A stretch of DNA of 64,000 nt, taken from contig NZ_JAVJQE010000007.1 of NCBI RefSeq assembly GCF_040218065.1, forward strand, positions 186,001 through 250,000, read 5' to 3'. A program made the position numbers and the translations under genes. This DNA comes from Marivibrio sp040218065. GTDB lineage: Bacteria > Pseudomonadota > Alphaproteobacteria > UBA8366 > Aestuariispiraceae. Below, piece by piece: positions 39,227 through 47,927 of the stretch; position 1 is the first letter of the stretch, and each line of letters begins with the position of its first letter. The notes under the pieces are model-generated. The model was not told the DNA's origin. It made no database searches and worked only from the letters and a program-made list of their open reading frames with translations.

Positions 39227-39255
39227 TGTAGCCTATCGCGTCCGCATAGGCTACA
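39227..39255. promoter_or_regulatory. Perfect inverted repeat between hemC and tsaD
   Basis: TGTAGCCTAT, nine bases, ATAGGCTACA: ten-base perfect arms. It lies between the divergent starts at 39215 and 39287. It is either an operator shared by both or two symmetrical -10-like elements. The perfect symmetry is not expected by chance in a 71-base gap. Confidence 0.6.
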
Positions 39256-39286
39256 CCCCCCGAAGACGGATCGGCGAGACCGGACG

Positions 39287-40360
39287 ATGAAGATTTTAGG
39301 CATCGAGACTTCCTGCGACGAGACGGCGGCGGCGGTGGTCGCGCGCGCGGCGGACGGATCCGGCCGGATACTCTCGAACGTCGTGCTCTCGCAGCTCGAC
39401 GAGCATCGCGCCTACGGCGGCGTCGTCCCGGAGATCGCCGCGCGCAGCCATCTCGATCATCTCGATCGGCTGGTCGCACAGGCGATGACGGAGGCGGAGA
39501 CGGACTTCGCCGCGCTCGACGGCGTCGCGGCCACGGCGGGGCCCGGTCTGATCGGCGGGGTGATGGTCGGCGCCCTGACCGCCAAGGCGATCGCCTGGTC
39601 GCGCGGCCTGCCCTTCATCGCGGTCAACCATCTGGAAGGGCACGCGCTGACCGCGCGGCTGACCGCCCAGGACCCGAACGAAGCGGCCTTCCCCTATCTG
39701 CTGCTGCTGGTCAGCGGCGGGCATTGCCAATTGCTCGCGGTGGAGGGGGTGGGGCGCTACCGGGTCTATGGCGGGACCGTCGACGATGCGGTCGGCGAGG
39801 CGTTCGACAAGACGGCCAAGCTGCTCGGGCTCGGCTATCCCGGCGGTCCGGCCGTCGAGCGCGCGGCCGAAACGGCCGAGCGGCCCGAGCGCTTTGCGCT
39901 GAACCCGCCGATGCAGGGTCGCGCGACTTGCGATTTCTCCTTCTCCGGCCTCAAGACCGGCGTGCGCCAGCAGATTCAACGCCTCGGGAAGCCGACGCTC
40001 TCAGCGTCGGACAAAGCCGATCTGGCGGCCGCGTTCCAGCGCGCGGCGGCGCTGTCCCTGGCCGACCGGACGCGGCGCGCGGCCGTGCGCTTCTCGGAGG
40101 AGGTCGCGCCGGGCCGCGCCCTGGTGGTCGCCGGCGGCGTCGCGGCCAACCGGACGATCCGCGCGCATCTCGCCCAGGTCGCGGATGAGACCGGCATGCG
40201 CTTCCAGGCCCCGCCGCTCAAGCTCTGCACCGACAACGCCGCGATGATCGCCTGGGCGGGGGCGGAGCGGCTGGCGCTGGGCCTGACCGACGGGCTCGAC
40301 TTCCGGCCGCGGCCGCGTTGGCCGCTCGCGGAGTTGTCCGCGCCGGAGACGGCGGCGTGA
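39287..40360 (+). CDS. tsaD: tRNA N6-threonylcarbamoyltransferase subunit TsaD
   Basis: A 357-residue Kae1/TsaD protein, which with TsaB and TsaE makes t6A37 in tRNAs reading ANN codons. Seen are ILGIETSCDETAAAVV, the metal-binding HLDHLD and NHLEGH, LLLVSGGHCQLL, DDAVGEAFDKTAKLLGLGYPGGP, and LCTDNAAMIAWAG. Length and motifs are complete. The stop overlaps gpsA's GTG. The adjoining tRNA-Thr gene in this window would be one substrate of the pathway, though location is coincidental. Confidence 0.96.
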   Translation: MKILGIETSCDETAAAVVARAADGSGRILSNVVLSQLDEHRAYGGVVPEIAARSHLDHLDRLVAQAMTEAETDFAALDGVAATAGPGLIGGVMVGALTAKAIAWSRGLPFIAVNHLEGHALTARLTAQDPNEAAFPYLLLLVSGGHCQLLAVEGVGRYRVYGGTVDDAVGEAFDKTAKLLGLGYPGGPAVERAAETAERPERFALNPPMQGRATCDFSFSGLKTGVRQQIQRLGKPTLSASDKADLAAAFQRAAALSLADRTRRAAVRFSEEVAPGRALVVAGGVAANRTIRAHLAQVADETGMRFQAPPLKLCTDNAAMIAWAGAERLALGLTDGLDFRPRPRWPLAELSAPETAA

Positions 40361-41385
40361 GCGGGGGCGAGACCGACGGGCCGGTCGCGATCCTGGGCGC
40401 GGGCGCCTGGGGCACGGCGCTCGCCTGCGTGGCGCGGCGCGCAGGACGGGAGGCGCGCCTGTGGGGCCGCGACCCGGAGGTGGTCGAGGCGATCGCCGCC
40501 GGGCGCGGAAACCCGGCCTATCTGCCCGATATCGCGTTGCCGGACGGAATCGCGGCGACCGCCGATATGGCCGAAGCGCTCGACGGCGCGGGCGTCGTGC
40601 TGATCGTCTGCCCCGCCCAGGCGATGCGCGAGGTGACCGGGCGGCTGATCCCGCATCTGCCGGCGAACGCGCCTGTCGCGCTGTGCGCCAAGGGAGTGGA
40701 GCGGGACAGCCTGAAGCTGATGACGGAAGTCGCGGCGGAGCGGCTGCCGGGCGCGCCGCTGGCCGTGCTCTCCGGGCCGACCTTCGCCGCCGAGGTGGCG
40801 CGCGGCCTGCCCACGGCGGTGACGGTGGCGAGCGAGGATGCGGCGGCGGCCGAGGCGGTGCGCGACGCGCTCGGCGACGACGCGTTCCGCCCCTATCTCT
40901 CGGACGATCCGATCGGGGTCGAGGTCGCCGGCGCGGCCAAGAACGTGATCGCCATCGCCTGCGGTGTCGCCTGGGGCCTGGGCTTGGGCGAGAACGCCCG
41001 CGCCGCGCTGCTGACCCGGGGTCTGGCGGAGATCACGCGCCTGGCCGTGGCGCTGGGCGGCAAGCCCGAGACGATGATGGGGTTGGCGGGCCTGGGCGAT
41101 TTGTCGCTGACCTGCAACAGCCGCACCAGCCGCAACACCAGCTTCGGCTATGCGCTGGGCGAGGGCGAAGCGGCGGACGCCGTCCTCGAAGGCCGGCGCA
41201 CCGTAACCGAAGGCTATTGGAGCGCGCAGGCGGTGGTGGGTCTGGCGGAGCGCGCCGGACTGGAGGATCTGCCGATCACGCGCGCGGTCGACGCGGTGCT
41301 GGCCGGCCGGATCACGACGGGCGAAGCGCTGCACGATTTGCTGGCCCGCCCGTTCCGGGCCGAGACGACGGACGACGCGCCGTAG
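40357..41385 (+). CDS. gpsA: NAD(P)-dependent glycerol-3-phosphate dehydrogenase
   Basis: A 342-residue GpsA, which makes glycerol-3-phosphate for phospholipid synthesis from dihydroxyacetone phosphate. Nucleotide loop AILGAGAWGTALACVA, the ALCAKGVE and VLSGPTFAAEVARGLPTA blocks, catalytic lysine in AGAAKNVIAIACG and the GLGDLSLTC region are intact. The start is GTG at 40357, overlapping tsaD's stop in GTGA. The usual tsaD-gpsA order of alphaproteobacteria is kept. Confidence 0.95.
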   Translation: MSGGETDGPVAILGAGAWGTALACVARRAGREARLWGRDPEVVEAIAAGRGNPAYLPDIALPDGIAATADMAEALDGAGVVLIVCPAQAMREVTGRLIPHLPANAPVALCAKGVERDSLKLMTEVAAERLPGAPLAVLSGPTFAAEVARGLPTAVTVASEDAAAAEAVRDALGDDAFRPYLSDDPIGVEVAGAAKNVIAIACGVAWGLGLGENARAALLTRGLAEITRLAVALGGKPETMMGLAGLGDLSLTCNSRTSRNTSFGYALGEGEAADAVLEGRRTVTEGYWSAQAVVGLAERAGLEDLPITRAVDAVLAGRITTGEALHDLLARPFRAETTDDAP

Positions 41386-41392
41386 CGCCGTT

Positions 41393-41430
41393 TTAGGGCC
41401 GCCTTAGGGCCGCCTTAGGGCCGCCTTAGG
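41393..41430. repeat. Three-unit 11-bp tandem repeat after gpsA
   Basis: TTAGGGCCGCC three times (41393-41425) and a partial TTAGG. It ends exactly at the stop codon of the convergent 62-residue gene: the TTA of the partial unit is its TAA stop. The repeats fill the whole gap between the genes. Confidence 0.85.
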
Positions 41431-41614
41431 ATCGTCTGAGGCGCATCGCCAGCGGCGCCTGACCCACGCCGGTCAGCGCCTGGCGGATCCAATAAAGCGG
41501 GCGCCAGGAGGCGATCTCCGCCTCGACGCCGCCGAAGGCGTTGTCGACCCAATCGACATTCTCTTGGATCTCCCAATCCGCGGGCGCCTCCGAGCGAGGG
41601 CGCGACGGGGTCAT
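41426..41614 (-). CDS. Small conserved-looking protein, 62 aa
   Basis: A 62-residue soluble protein: MTPSRPRSEAPADWEIQENV followed by DWVDNAFGGVEAEIASWRPLYWIRQALTGVG and an Arg-rich end. It starts with an ATG overlapping the stop of the 102-residue gene (ATGA), so the two are translated together. Tryptophan-rich and non-repetitive; no family recognised. Its TAA stop falls on the last partial unit of the tandem repeat. Confidence 0.68.
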   Translation of the reverse strand: MTPSRPRSEAPADWEIQENVDWVDNAFGGVEAEIASWRPLYWIRQALTGVGQAPLAMRLRRS

Positions 41615-41919
41615 CGGGTGCGGCTTTCGGCGTCGGTGATGCGGATCAGCCGGTCGGTCGGCCGGCTCTCGGACGTCTCGGCAAGGGCGAGGCGCAACAG
41701 GCGCGCCGTCTCCGCGTCGGGCGCCGCCACTTCGGCCGGCCCGCCGGTGGTCATGGCGCGCAGCACGGCGAGGCCGACCCGGTCGAGGACGAACTTCACG
41801 AGATCGATCTTCTCGCGCTCGGCCTCGGCGGCGCCGTCGGCCTCCGCCTGGTCGATCCACCGCGTGAGCGCGCTCATGTCGAGCGCCTCCGCCCCGTTCT
41901 TCGCCGCCAGCTCGGCCAT
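41611..41919 (-). CDS. Small hypothetical protein, 102 aa
   Basis: A 102-residue acidic helical protein: MAELAAKNGAEALDMSALTR, then DQAEADGAAEAEREKIDLVKFVLDRVGLAVLRAM and a mixed tail. No motif is recognised. It is coupled to the 62-residue gene by ATGA overlap, and both are convergent with gpsA. The protein could be a partner of that small gene. An ATG at 41919 follows AAGGAGACG, a good ribosome site. Confidence 0.68.
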   Translation of the reverse strand: MAELAAKNGAEALDMSALTRWIDQAEADGAAEAEREKIDLVKFVLDRVGLAVLRAMTTGGPAEVAAPDAETARLLRLALAETSESRPTDRLIRITDAESRTR

Positions 41920-42117
41920 CGACGTCTCCTTCGAAAAGCCTCGAACCCGGTTGAGGCGCGGCGCGGGATGCGCCGCCCCCGATTAGCCGGGACCAATAGG
42001 CGGATTCTATGACAATCCCGCGACGCTTCCCTTACCTTTGTAAGACGGGCCGGACGCTGCTATAGCCCCTCCCGTCAGCCGCTCATCAGTCCGCGCTAGG
42101 AGGCGCGCCCGACGCCC

Positions 42118-42702
42118 ATGACCGCCGCCGAAAAGACCCTGACGCTCGACGTCTGGCAATTCGTCCGCCTGATGGTGCGCATGGAGGAGACCTTGCAGGC
42201 CGGCGACGGGTCGTCCGCCCTGCGCCAGCTGTATGAGCGGTGGGAGGATCTCTGGGTCGACCTCGACGCCCGGCTGGTCGATCTGGGCCGCACCGACATG
42301 GACGCTTTCGCCGATCTGATGATGGAGCAGGAGGTGGTGCTGGAGGATGTGCCGCCCGGCGCCTATGCGCTGGTCGCCGACGAGTTGGAGAAGGTGACGG
42401 CGGAGCTCAAACGCACCCTCTCCCACACGGAAGATCCGGCGCAGGTGGAGGATCTGAGCTTCGAGCGCGACGAGATTTCGCTCACCGTTCGCGCCTTGCG
42501 CGGCGGGGCGAAGGGCGCGCCGGGCAAGCCCGGCCGGCCGAAGTCCGACGCTGCGGCGTCCAAGGGGCGCAGGAAAGCGCCGGCTGGGAAAGGCCCGGCG
42601 GGAAAAGGTCCGGCGAAGCGCCCCGGAGGCGAGCGGGCGGCGCGCGCCGGCGCCAAAGCCGCGACGAAGCGCCCCGGAGGCGGGCCGCCGCGCGGGCGCT
42701 AG
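42118..42702 (+). CDS. Protein with acidic body and histone H1-like tail
   Basis: A 194-residue protein. Residues 1-125 form an acidic helical body (LDVWQFVRLMVRMEETLQAG, EDLWVDLDARLVDLGRTDMD, EKVTAELKRTLSHTEDPAQV). Residues 130-194 are a Lys/Pro/Ala/Gly-rich basic tail with near repeats (GKGPAGKGPAKRPGG, AATKRPGGGPPRGR) like alphaproteobacterial H1/AlgP-type tails. The tail suggests nucleic-acid or polyanion binding. Its stop codon shares bases with the cobN stop in a 16-bp palindrome. Function unknown. Confidence 0.72.
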   Translation: MTAAEKTLTLDVWQFVRLMVRMEETLQAGDGSSALRQLYERWEDLWVDLDARLVDLGRTDMDAFADLMMEQEVVLEDVPPGAYALVADELEKVTAELKRTLSHTEDPAQVEDLSFERDEISLTVRALRGGAKGAPGKPGRPKSDAAASKGRRKAPAGKGPAGKGPAKRPGGERAARAGAKAATKRPGGGPPRGR

Positions 42703-42708
42703 CGCCCG
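42693..42708. other. 16-bp palindrome holding both convergent stop codons
   Basis: CGGGCGCTAGCGCCCG is fully symmetric around CTAG. TAG at 42700-42702 ends the plus gene and TAG at 42701-42699 ends cobN on minus. Convergent genes thus overlap by four bases. Confidence 0.8.
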
Positions 42709-45700
42709 GTCGCTAGGCCGTCGGCCAACAACGGCCCGGTGTCGTTGCGCCGCGGCCGCCACAAGCCGCGATCCTGGGCTTCCTGCAGACGCGCGGCGAT
42801 GTCGCGCAGCGCGTCCGGGTTCTTCTCTTGCAGAAAGGCGCGCACCGCCTCGTCGCCGAGATAGGCGTCGAACACCAGATCGAAGTGGTGGTCCTTGACC
42901 GCGCGCGCCGTGGCCGCGAAGGCGAAGAGGTAATCGACCGTCGCCGCCATCTCGAAGGCGCCCTTGTAGCCGTGGCGCATGACGCCGGCTATCCATTTCG
43001 GATTGACCACGCGCGCGCGCACCACCCGGCCGATCTCGTCCTCCAGGGTCCGGATCTTCGGGCTTTCGGGGCGGGAATGGTCGGTGTGATAGACCGCCGG
43101 CTGAGCGCCGGAAAGCGTGCGAACCGCCGCCGTCAACCCGCCTTCGAACTGATAGTAGTCGTCCGAATCCAGCAGATCGTGCTCCCGGTTGTCCTGATTG
43201 TGGACCACCGCTTCGACGCGGCCGAGGCGGCGTTCGAAGCCGGCCTTGTCGGGGCGCCCCTCCTGACCGTCGCCGGATTGCGAGCCGTAGGCGTAGGCGC
43301 CCCATTCGACGTAGGCCGCCGCCAGATCGGCCTCGGTCTCCCAGAGCCGTTCGTCGATCAACGCCTGCAGGCCGGCGCCGTAGGCCCCCGGTTTCGCCCC
43401 GAAGATGCGCGCCCCCGCGCGACGCGCCGCCGTCGCATCGTCCAGCCCCTCGGCTTGCAGCGCCCGCCTCTCTTCTGCGACCGCGTGGGCGAGCGGGTTG
43501 ACCGCCGCCGGCTCATCCAGCGCCGCGACCGCGCGGGCGGCCGAATCCACCAGATCGATCAGCCCCGGGAAGGCGTCGCGAAAAAAGCCTGAGATGCGCA
43601 GGGTCACGTCGACCCGCGGCCGATCCAACATCTCGGCCGGCAGAATCTCAAAGCCCGTGACCCGGCGAGAGGCGGAGTCCCACGTCGGCCGCACGCCCAT
43701 CAGCGCCAGCGCCTGGGCGATATCGTCGCCGCCGGTGCGCATGTTGGCCGTCCCCCAGCAGCTGAGCGCCAGGCGCTTCGGCCAACCGCCATGGGTCTGA
43801 GCGTGGGTTTCGACCAATAGCTGCGCCGACTTCCACCCCAGCCGCCAGGCCGCCGGCGTCGGCGTCGTGCGGGTGTCGACCGAATAGAAGTTGCGGCCCG
43901 TGGGCAGCACGTCGGGCCGTCCGCGCGTCGGCGCGCCGGACGGCCCCGGCGCGACGAAGCGCCCGTCGAGGCCGGTCAGCAGACCGGAGATCTCAGCCGC
44001 CCCGCAGGCGTCGACCGCCGGCGCAAGCCGCCGCAGAACCCCGATCAGCGCCTCGGCGCCGGCGGAAAGCGCCGCGGTCCCGTTGGGGTCGTTCTCGGCG
44101 CCCGACGCGGCTTGGCGCCACGGTTCCGCCGACGCGCGGCCGGCGCCCGCGCCGGACGGCGCCGCGTCGGGCGCGGCCCCGGTTCCTGCGCGCTCCGTCG
44201 CCCCGGCTTTGGTTTCGGCAAGCGCCCCCACCGGCGTTTCGCGGACCGCTTCTTCTTCACAGCGCGACAGGGTCTCGATTACGCTTTTCGTGTAATGAAG
44301 GATCCCGGCCTTCAGATCATCATCTTCATCGGAGAGCGGGGCGGCGTTGCCTGAAAGCGCCGCCTCGGCCGCCTCCAGCAGCCGGGCGGCGAAGAGCTCC
44401 AGCCGCTCGACCGTATCGCCGGCCGTGCGCCAGGGGGCGTCGGTCGCCTGATCCAGCGCCGCCGGCTTCGGACCCGTCCAGGGAGCGGCCATGGCGCAGT
44501 CCAGCGGGTCGAACCCCTCGCCCAGATCGAAATCGGCGGCAAGCGCGCGCAGCAGGCTCGCCTCCTCGCCCGCGCCCGACCCCCGCGGCAAGCGCGCGAG
44601 CGCGAGCAGCAGATCGCGGCGCAGCCGGCCCGCCGGGCTCACCCCGTAGACATGCAGCCCGTCGCGGATCTGCATCTCCTTCAATTCGCACAGATACTGG
44701 TCGAGCTTCTGGAGCTTCTCGTCCTCGTCGTCCCCCGGCGCGACCCCGCAATCCGCGGCGAGGCCGATGCGCTCCGCCAGCTCCACGATCTCCCGGCCCA
44801 GCAGCTTCAGGCGGCGCGGATCGACGCCGGCGGCCTCGTAGTACTCGTCGACCAGCGCCTCCAGGTCCTTGAGCGGCCCGTAGCTCTCGGCCCGGGTGAG
44901 CGGCGGCGTCAGGTGATCCAGAATGACCGCCTGGGCGCGGCGCTTGGCCTGGGTCCCCTCGCCCGGGTCGTTGACGATGAAGGGGTAGAGGTGCGGGATC
45001 GGTCCCAGCACCGCCTCCGGAAAGCACTCGGCGGAAAGCGCCGTCGCCTTCCCCGGCAGCCACTCAAGATTGCCGTGCTTGCCCATATGGACGAGCGCGT
45101 GGGCCCGGAACGCGTCGCGCATCCAGGCGTAGAAGGCTAGATAGCCGTGCGGCGGGACCAGATCCGGGTCGTGATAGGTTTGCACGGGGTCGATGTTGTA
45201 GCCGCGCGCCGGCTGCAGCCCGATCGCCGCCGCGCCCAACCGGAAGACCGGCAGCGCGAAGCGCCCGCAATCGACCGCGCCGGCGCGGAAGAAGGGGTCC
45301 GCCTCCGGCGCGCCCCAGCGGGCCGACACCGCATCGCGGACGGCGGCGGGCAGGCTTGCGAAGAACATCTGGTAGTCGGCGAGACTCAGGCTCTCGCGCT
45401 CCTCCCGCCCGGCGACGTCGGCGTTGGTGGGACCGGCCTTCAGGTGGGCGATCAGCTCGTCGCCGGTCGCAAAGGGCGAGTCGAGGGAATAGCCGACGCC
45501 CTGCATCGCCTTCAGCGCCTCGATCAGCCCCGCCGGCGTGTCGAGCCCGACCCCGTTGCCGAGCCGCGCGTCGCGGTTGGGGTAGTTCGCCAACACGAAG
45601 CCGACCCGCCGCTCCGAGACAGGCGTCGCCCGCAGCCGCGCCCAGCCCGCCGCCATCTCGGCCGCGAAGCGACAGCGGTCGGCGACCGGCTCGTACTCGA

Positions 45701-46754
45701 CGATGTCGGCTTCGATCTCGGGATCGCGGCGCGCGCTTCCCTTGAAGCTGACCGCGCGCGACAGGATCCGGCCGTCCACTTCCGGCAGGGCCACGTTCAT
45801 CGCGATGTCGCGGGCGGACAGACCGCGCGTGCCCTCCGCCCAGGGCGCCCGGGCGCCGCCGGAGAAGACCAGTTGGATCACCGGCAGGCCGCTGGCGTCG
45901 AAGGGCGTCTCGGCGCGCGCGGCGCCGGGCGCGGACAGCGCGAAGCCGGTGCCGTTCAGGATCGCCGCCGTCTCGCCGCGGGCCAGCAGATCCTCCACCG
46001 TCGCGGCCGCGACAGGGTCCTTGAGGCTGGCCGCATAGATCGGCGCCGCGTCGAGACCGGCGGCGTCGAGCGCGTCGATCAGCGCGTCGATCACGGCCGT
46101 GTTTCCCGCCTGGGCCAGCGCGCGGTAGAACAGGATTGCGGCGCGCGGGCGCCCGGCCCTCCGCGGCAGATCCTCCAAGCTCGGCCGCTCCCGGCCGGGC
46201 CAGTAAAGCCCGGCGCGCAGCAGCGGCGTCGGCTCCGACCATTCCTGCGCCGGCGGGCGGCCGATCAGCGCGGCCGCGTAGCGCAGCGCGTTGACGGCGT
46301 TGTCGACCCCGCCTTCGACGAAATAGCGCCACAGGCGATGGGCCGCCGGCCGGTCGAGGCTGCACAGCCCCGAAAGCTCCTCATCCGGCTGATCGTCGCC
46401 CGGCAGCCAGACGACGGCGATTCCCTGCGCCCGGCAGGCGGCCGTGATCTCGTCGACGCCGTAGGGCCAATAGCCGCGCCCGCCGAGCAGCCGGCCGACC
46501 ACCAACTTGGCGCCGGGCAGCGTGTTTTCGACCCACAGATCGACCGACAGATTGTGGCCGAGACGCATCAGATTGGCGCAGCGCAGGCTGGGCGCGTCCG
46601 ATTGCTCCGCGCGCCGTCGGCGTTGGGCGGCGGCCAGCGTCGCGATCTCGGTGTCCGCCGCCGTCAGGACGAGGATGTCGCCCGGGCTCTGGCCGAGATC
46701 GACCGCCTCCGATCCGTCGTCCGTTGCGCCCGGCGTCGCCGCCAGAAGATGCAT
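42699..46754 (-). CDS. cobN: Cobaltochelatase subunit CobN (aerobic)
   Basis: A 1351-residue CobN/magnesium-chelatase subunit H relative that with CobS and CobT inserts cobalt into hydrogenobyrinic acid diamide. Typical blocks are RLGHNLSVDLWVENTL, LGGRGYWPYGVDEI, HALVHMGKHGNLEWLPGKA, LPTGRNFYSVDTRTTPTPAAWRLG and the C-terminal RVVNPKWIAGVMRHGYKGAFEMAATVDYLFAFA. The length is normal for CobN. A low-complexity Ala/Gly insert is near residue 850-890. No other cob gene adjoins. No cobalamin riboswitch is apparent in the 83 bases upstream. GTG or ATG alternatives nearby do not affect the call. Confidence 0.95.
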   Translation of the reverse strand: MHLLAATPGATDDGSEAVDLGQSPGDILVLTAADTEIATLAAAQRRRRAEQSDAPSLRCANLMRLGHNLSVDLWVENTLPGAKLVVGRLLGGRGYWPYGVDEITAACRAQGIAVVWLPGDDQPDEELSGLCSLDRPAAHRLWRYFVEGGVDNAVNALRYAAALIGRPPAQEWSEPTPLLRAGLYWPGRERPSLEDLPRRAGRPRAAILFYRALAQAGNTAVIDALIDALDAAGLDAAPIYAASLKDPVAAATVEDLLARGETAAILNGTGFALSAPGAARAETPFDASGLPVIQLVFSGGARAPWAEGTRGLSARDIAMNVALPEVDGRILSRAVSFKGSARRDPEIEADIVEYEPVADRCRFAAEMAAGWARLRATPVSERRVGFVLANYPNRDARLGNGVGLDTPAGLIEALKAMQGVGYSLDSPFATGDELIAHLKAGPTNADVAGREERESLSLADYQMFFASLPAAVRDAVSARWGAPEADPFFRAGAVDCGRFALPVFRLGAAAIGLQPARGYNIDPVQTYHDPDLVPPHGYLAFYAWMRDAFRAHALVHMGKHGNLEWLPGKATALSAECFPEAVLGPIPHLYPFIVNDPGEGTQAKRRAQAVILDHLTPPLTRAESYGPLKDLEALVDEYYEAAGVDPRRLKLLGREIVELAERIGLAADCGVAPGDDEDEKLQKLDQYLCELKEMQIRDGLHVYGVSPAGRLRRDLLLALARLPRGSGAGEEASLLRALAADFDLGEGFDPLDCAMAAPWTGPKPAALDQATDAPWRTAGDTVERLELFAARLLEAAEAALSGNAAPLSDEDDDLKAGILHYTKSVIETLSRCEEEAVRETPVGALAETKAGATERAGTGAAPDAAPSGAGAGRASAEPWRQAASGAENDPNGTAALSAGAEALIGVLRRLAPAVDACGAAEISGLLTGLDGRFVAPGPSGAPTRGRPDVLPTGRNFYSVDTRTTPTPAAWRLGWKSAQLLVETHAQTHGGWPKRLALSCWGTANMRTGGDDIAQALALMGVRPTWDSASRRVTGFEILPAEMLDRPRVDVTLRISGFFRDAFPGLIDLVDSAARAVAALDEPAAVNPLAHAVAEERRALQAEGLDDATAARRAGARIFGAKPGAYGAGLQALIDERLWETEADLAAAYVEWGAYAYGSQSGDGQEGRPDKAGFERRLGRVEAVVHNQDNREHDLLDSDDYYQFEGGLTAAVRTLSGAQPAVYHTDHSRPESPKIRTLEDEIGRVVRARVVNPKWIAGVMRHGYKGAFEMAATVDYLFAFAATARAVKDHHFDLVFDAYLGDEAVRAFLQEKNPDALRDIAARLQEAQDRGLWRPRRNDTGPLLADGLATGR

Positions 46755-46837
46755 CGCGTCCGCCCCTGTCGCTAAAGCGCGTTCTGTGCGTGTCCGCGAT
46801 TACCGGCGCACGGCGCGCGATGCAAGCGAAGGCGCGA

Positions 46838-47824
46838 TCATCCGGCGACGTCGACCACCACGCGGCCGTGCAGCTGGCCGGCGATCTGTTGGGACGCGAG
46901 ATCAAGCGTCTCGGCGAGGCCGACCGTTCGGCTCATCGCCTCCAGCTGCTTGGGGTCTAGCTCGGCGGCGAGGCGGGTCCACGCCTCCAGCCGGCGCGGC
47001 TTCGGGCAATAGACGCTGTCGACGCCGGCCAGCGTCACCCCGCGCAGGATGAAAGGCATCACCGTCGTCGGCAGATCGAACCCGCCGGCCAAGCCGCAGG
47101 CCGCGACCGTCCCGCCGTAGCGCACCTGCGCCAGGACGTTCGCCAGCACCTGGCTGCCGACCGCGTCGACCGCGCCGGCGAACCGCTCCTTCATCAGCGG
47201 TTTGCCCTTGTCGGCCAGCTCGGCGCGATCGATCAGGTCTGCGGCGCCGAGGCCTTTCAGATAGGGACCCTGCTCCTCGACCCGGCCGGTGGCGGCGATC
47301 ACCTCGAACCCTTTGGCCGCCAGCAGCGAGATCGCGACGGAGCCGACGCCGCCGGCCGCGCCGGTCACCAGGATCGGGCCGGAGTCCTTGGTCAGCCCGT
47401 GATCCTCCAACGCCATCACGCACAGCATTGCGGTATAGCCCGCCGTGCCGATCGCCATCGCCTGGGCGGGGGTGAAGGCGTCCGGCAGCGGGACCAGCCA
47501 ATCGCCTTTGAAGCGCGCCTTCTCGGCGTAGCCGCCCCAATGCACCTCGCCGACGCCCCAGCCGTTCAGGATCACGGGGTCGCCCGGCTTGAAGTCGGGA
47601 TGGTCGCTGGCCGCCACCTCGCCGGCGGCGTCGATGCCGGGGACCATCGGGAAGCTGCGCACGACCGGCGACTTGCCGGTGATCGCCAGGCTGTCCTTGT
47701 AGTTCAGCGTCGAGTGGCTGACGGCGACGGTGACGTCGCCTTCGGGCAGATCGCTCTCCGCGACGTCCGTGAGCGCCGCCTGATAGCCGGCCTCCTCGTC
47801 CTTCGTGACCAAAATCGCGCGCAT
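46838..47824 (-). CDS. acuI: Acrylyl-CoA reductase-type MDR oxidoreductase (YhdH/AcuI family)
   Basis: A 328-residue MDR protein with the YhdH/AcuI features: MRAILVTKDEEAGYQAALTD, NYKDSLAITGKSPVVRSFPMVPGIDAAGEV, GEVHWGGYAEKARFKGDWLV and the NADPH loop GAAGGVGSVAISLLAAKGF. AcuI reduces acryloyl-CoA to propionyl-CoA, detoxifying acrylate from DMSP and other sources; YhdH relatives act more broadly. AGGAGGG precedes the ATG at 47824. No dddP/acuH or other DMSP genes are adjacent, so the physiological substrate is open. Confidence 0.9.
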   Translation of the reverse strand: MRAILVTKDEEAGYQAALTDVAESDLPEGDVTVAVSHSTLNYKDSLAITGKSPVVRSFPMVPGIDAAGEVAASDHPDFKPGDPVILNGWGVGEVHWGGYAEKARFKGDWLVPLPDAFTPAQAMAIGTAGYTAMLCVMALEDHGLTKDSGPILVTGAAGGVGSVAISLLAAKGFEVIAATGRVEEQGPYLKGLGAADLIDRAELADKGKPLMKERFAGAVDAVGSQVLANVLAQVRYGGTVAACGLAGGFDLPTTVMPFILRGVTLAGVDSVYCPKPRRLEAWTRLAAELDPKQLEAMSRTVGLAETLDLASQQIAGQLHGRVVVDVAG

Positions 47825-47927
47825 GGCTCAAGCCCTCCTCGGTTGGGGTGGCGACTGCGGCCTCCCCGCCGCGCCGGCCGGGAGCATAGCCGCGGCGCCG
47901 CCCCGCCTGTCAAACGGAACGGGAGGC

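Noticed and set aside
45147..46775. 542-codon plus-strand frame opposite cobN
   Set aside because: Shadow of CobN with no independent motif; cobN itself is full-length and well conserved.
46755..46837. Cobalamin riboswitch upstream of cobN
   Set aside because: Only 83 bases separate cobN from the neighbouring gene end and no B12-box-like sequence is seen.
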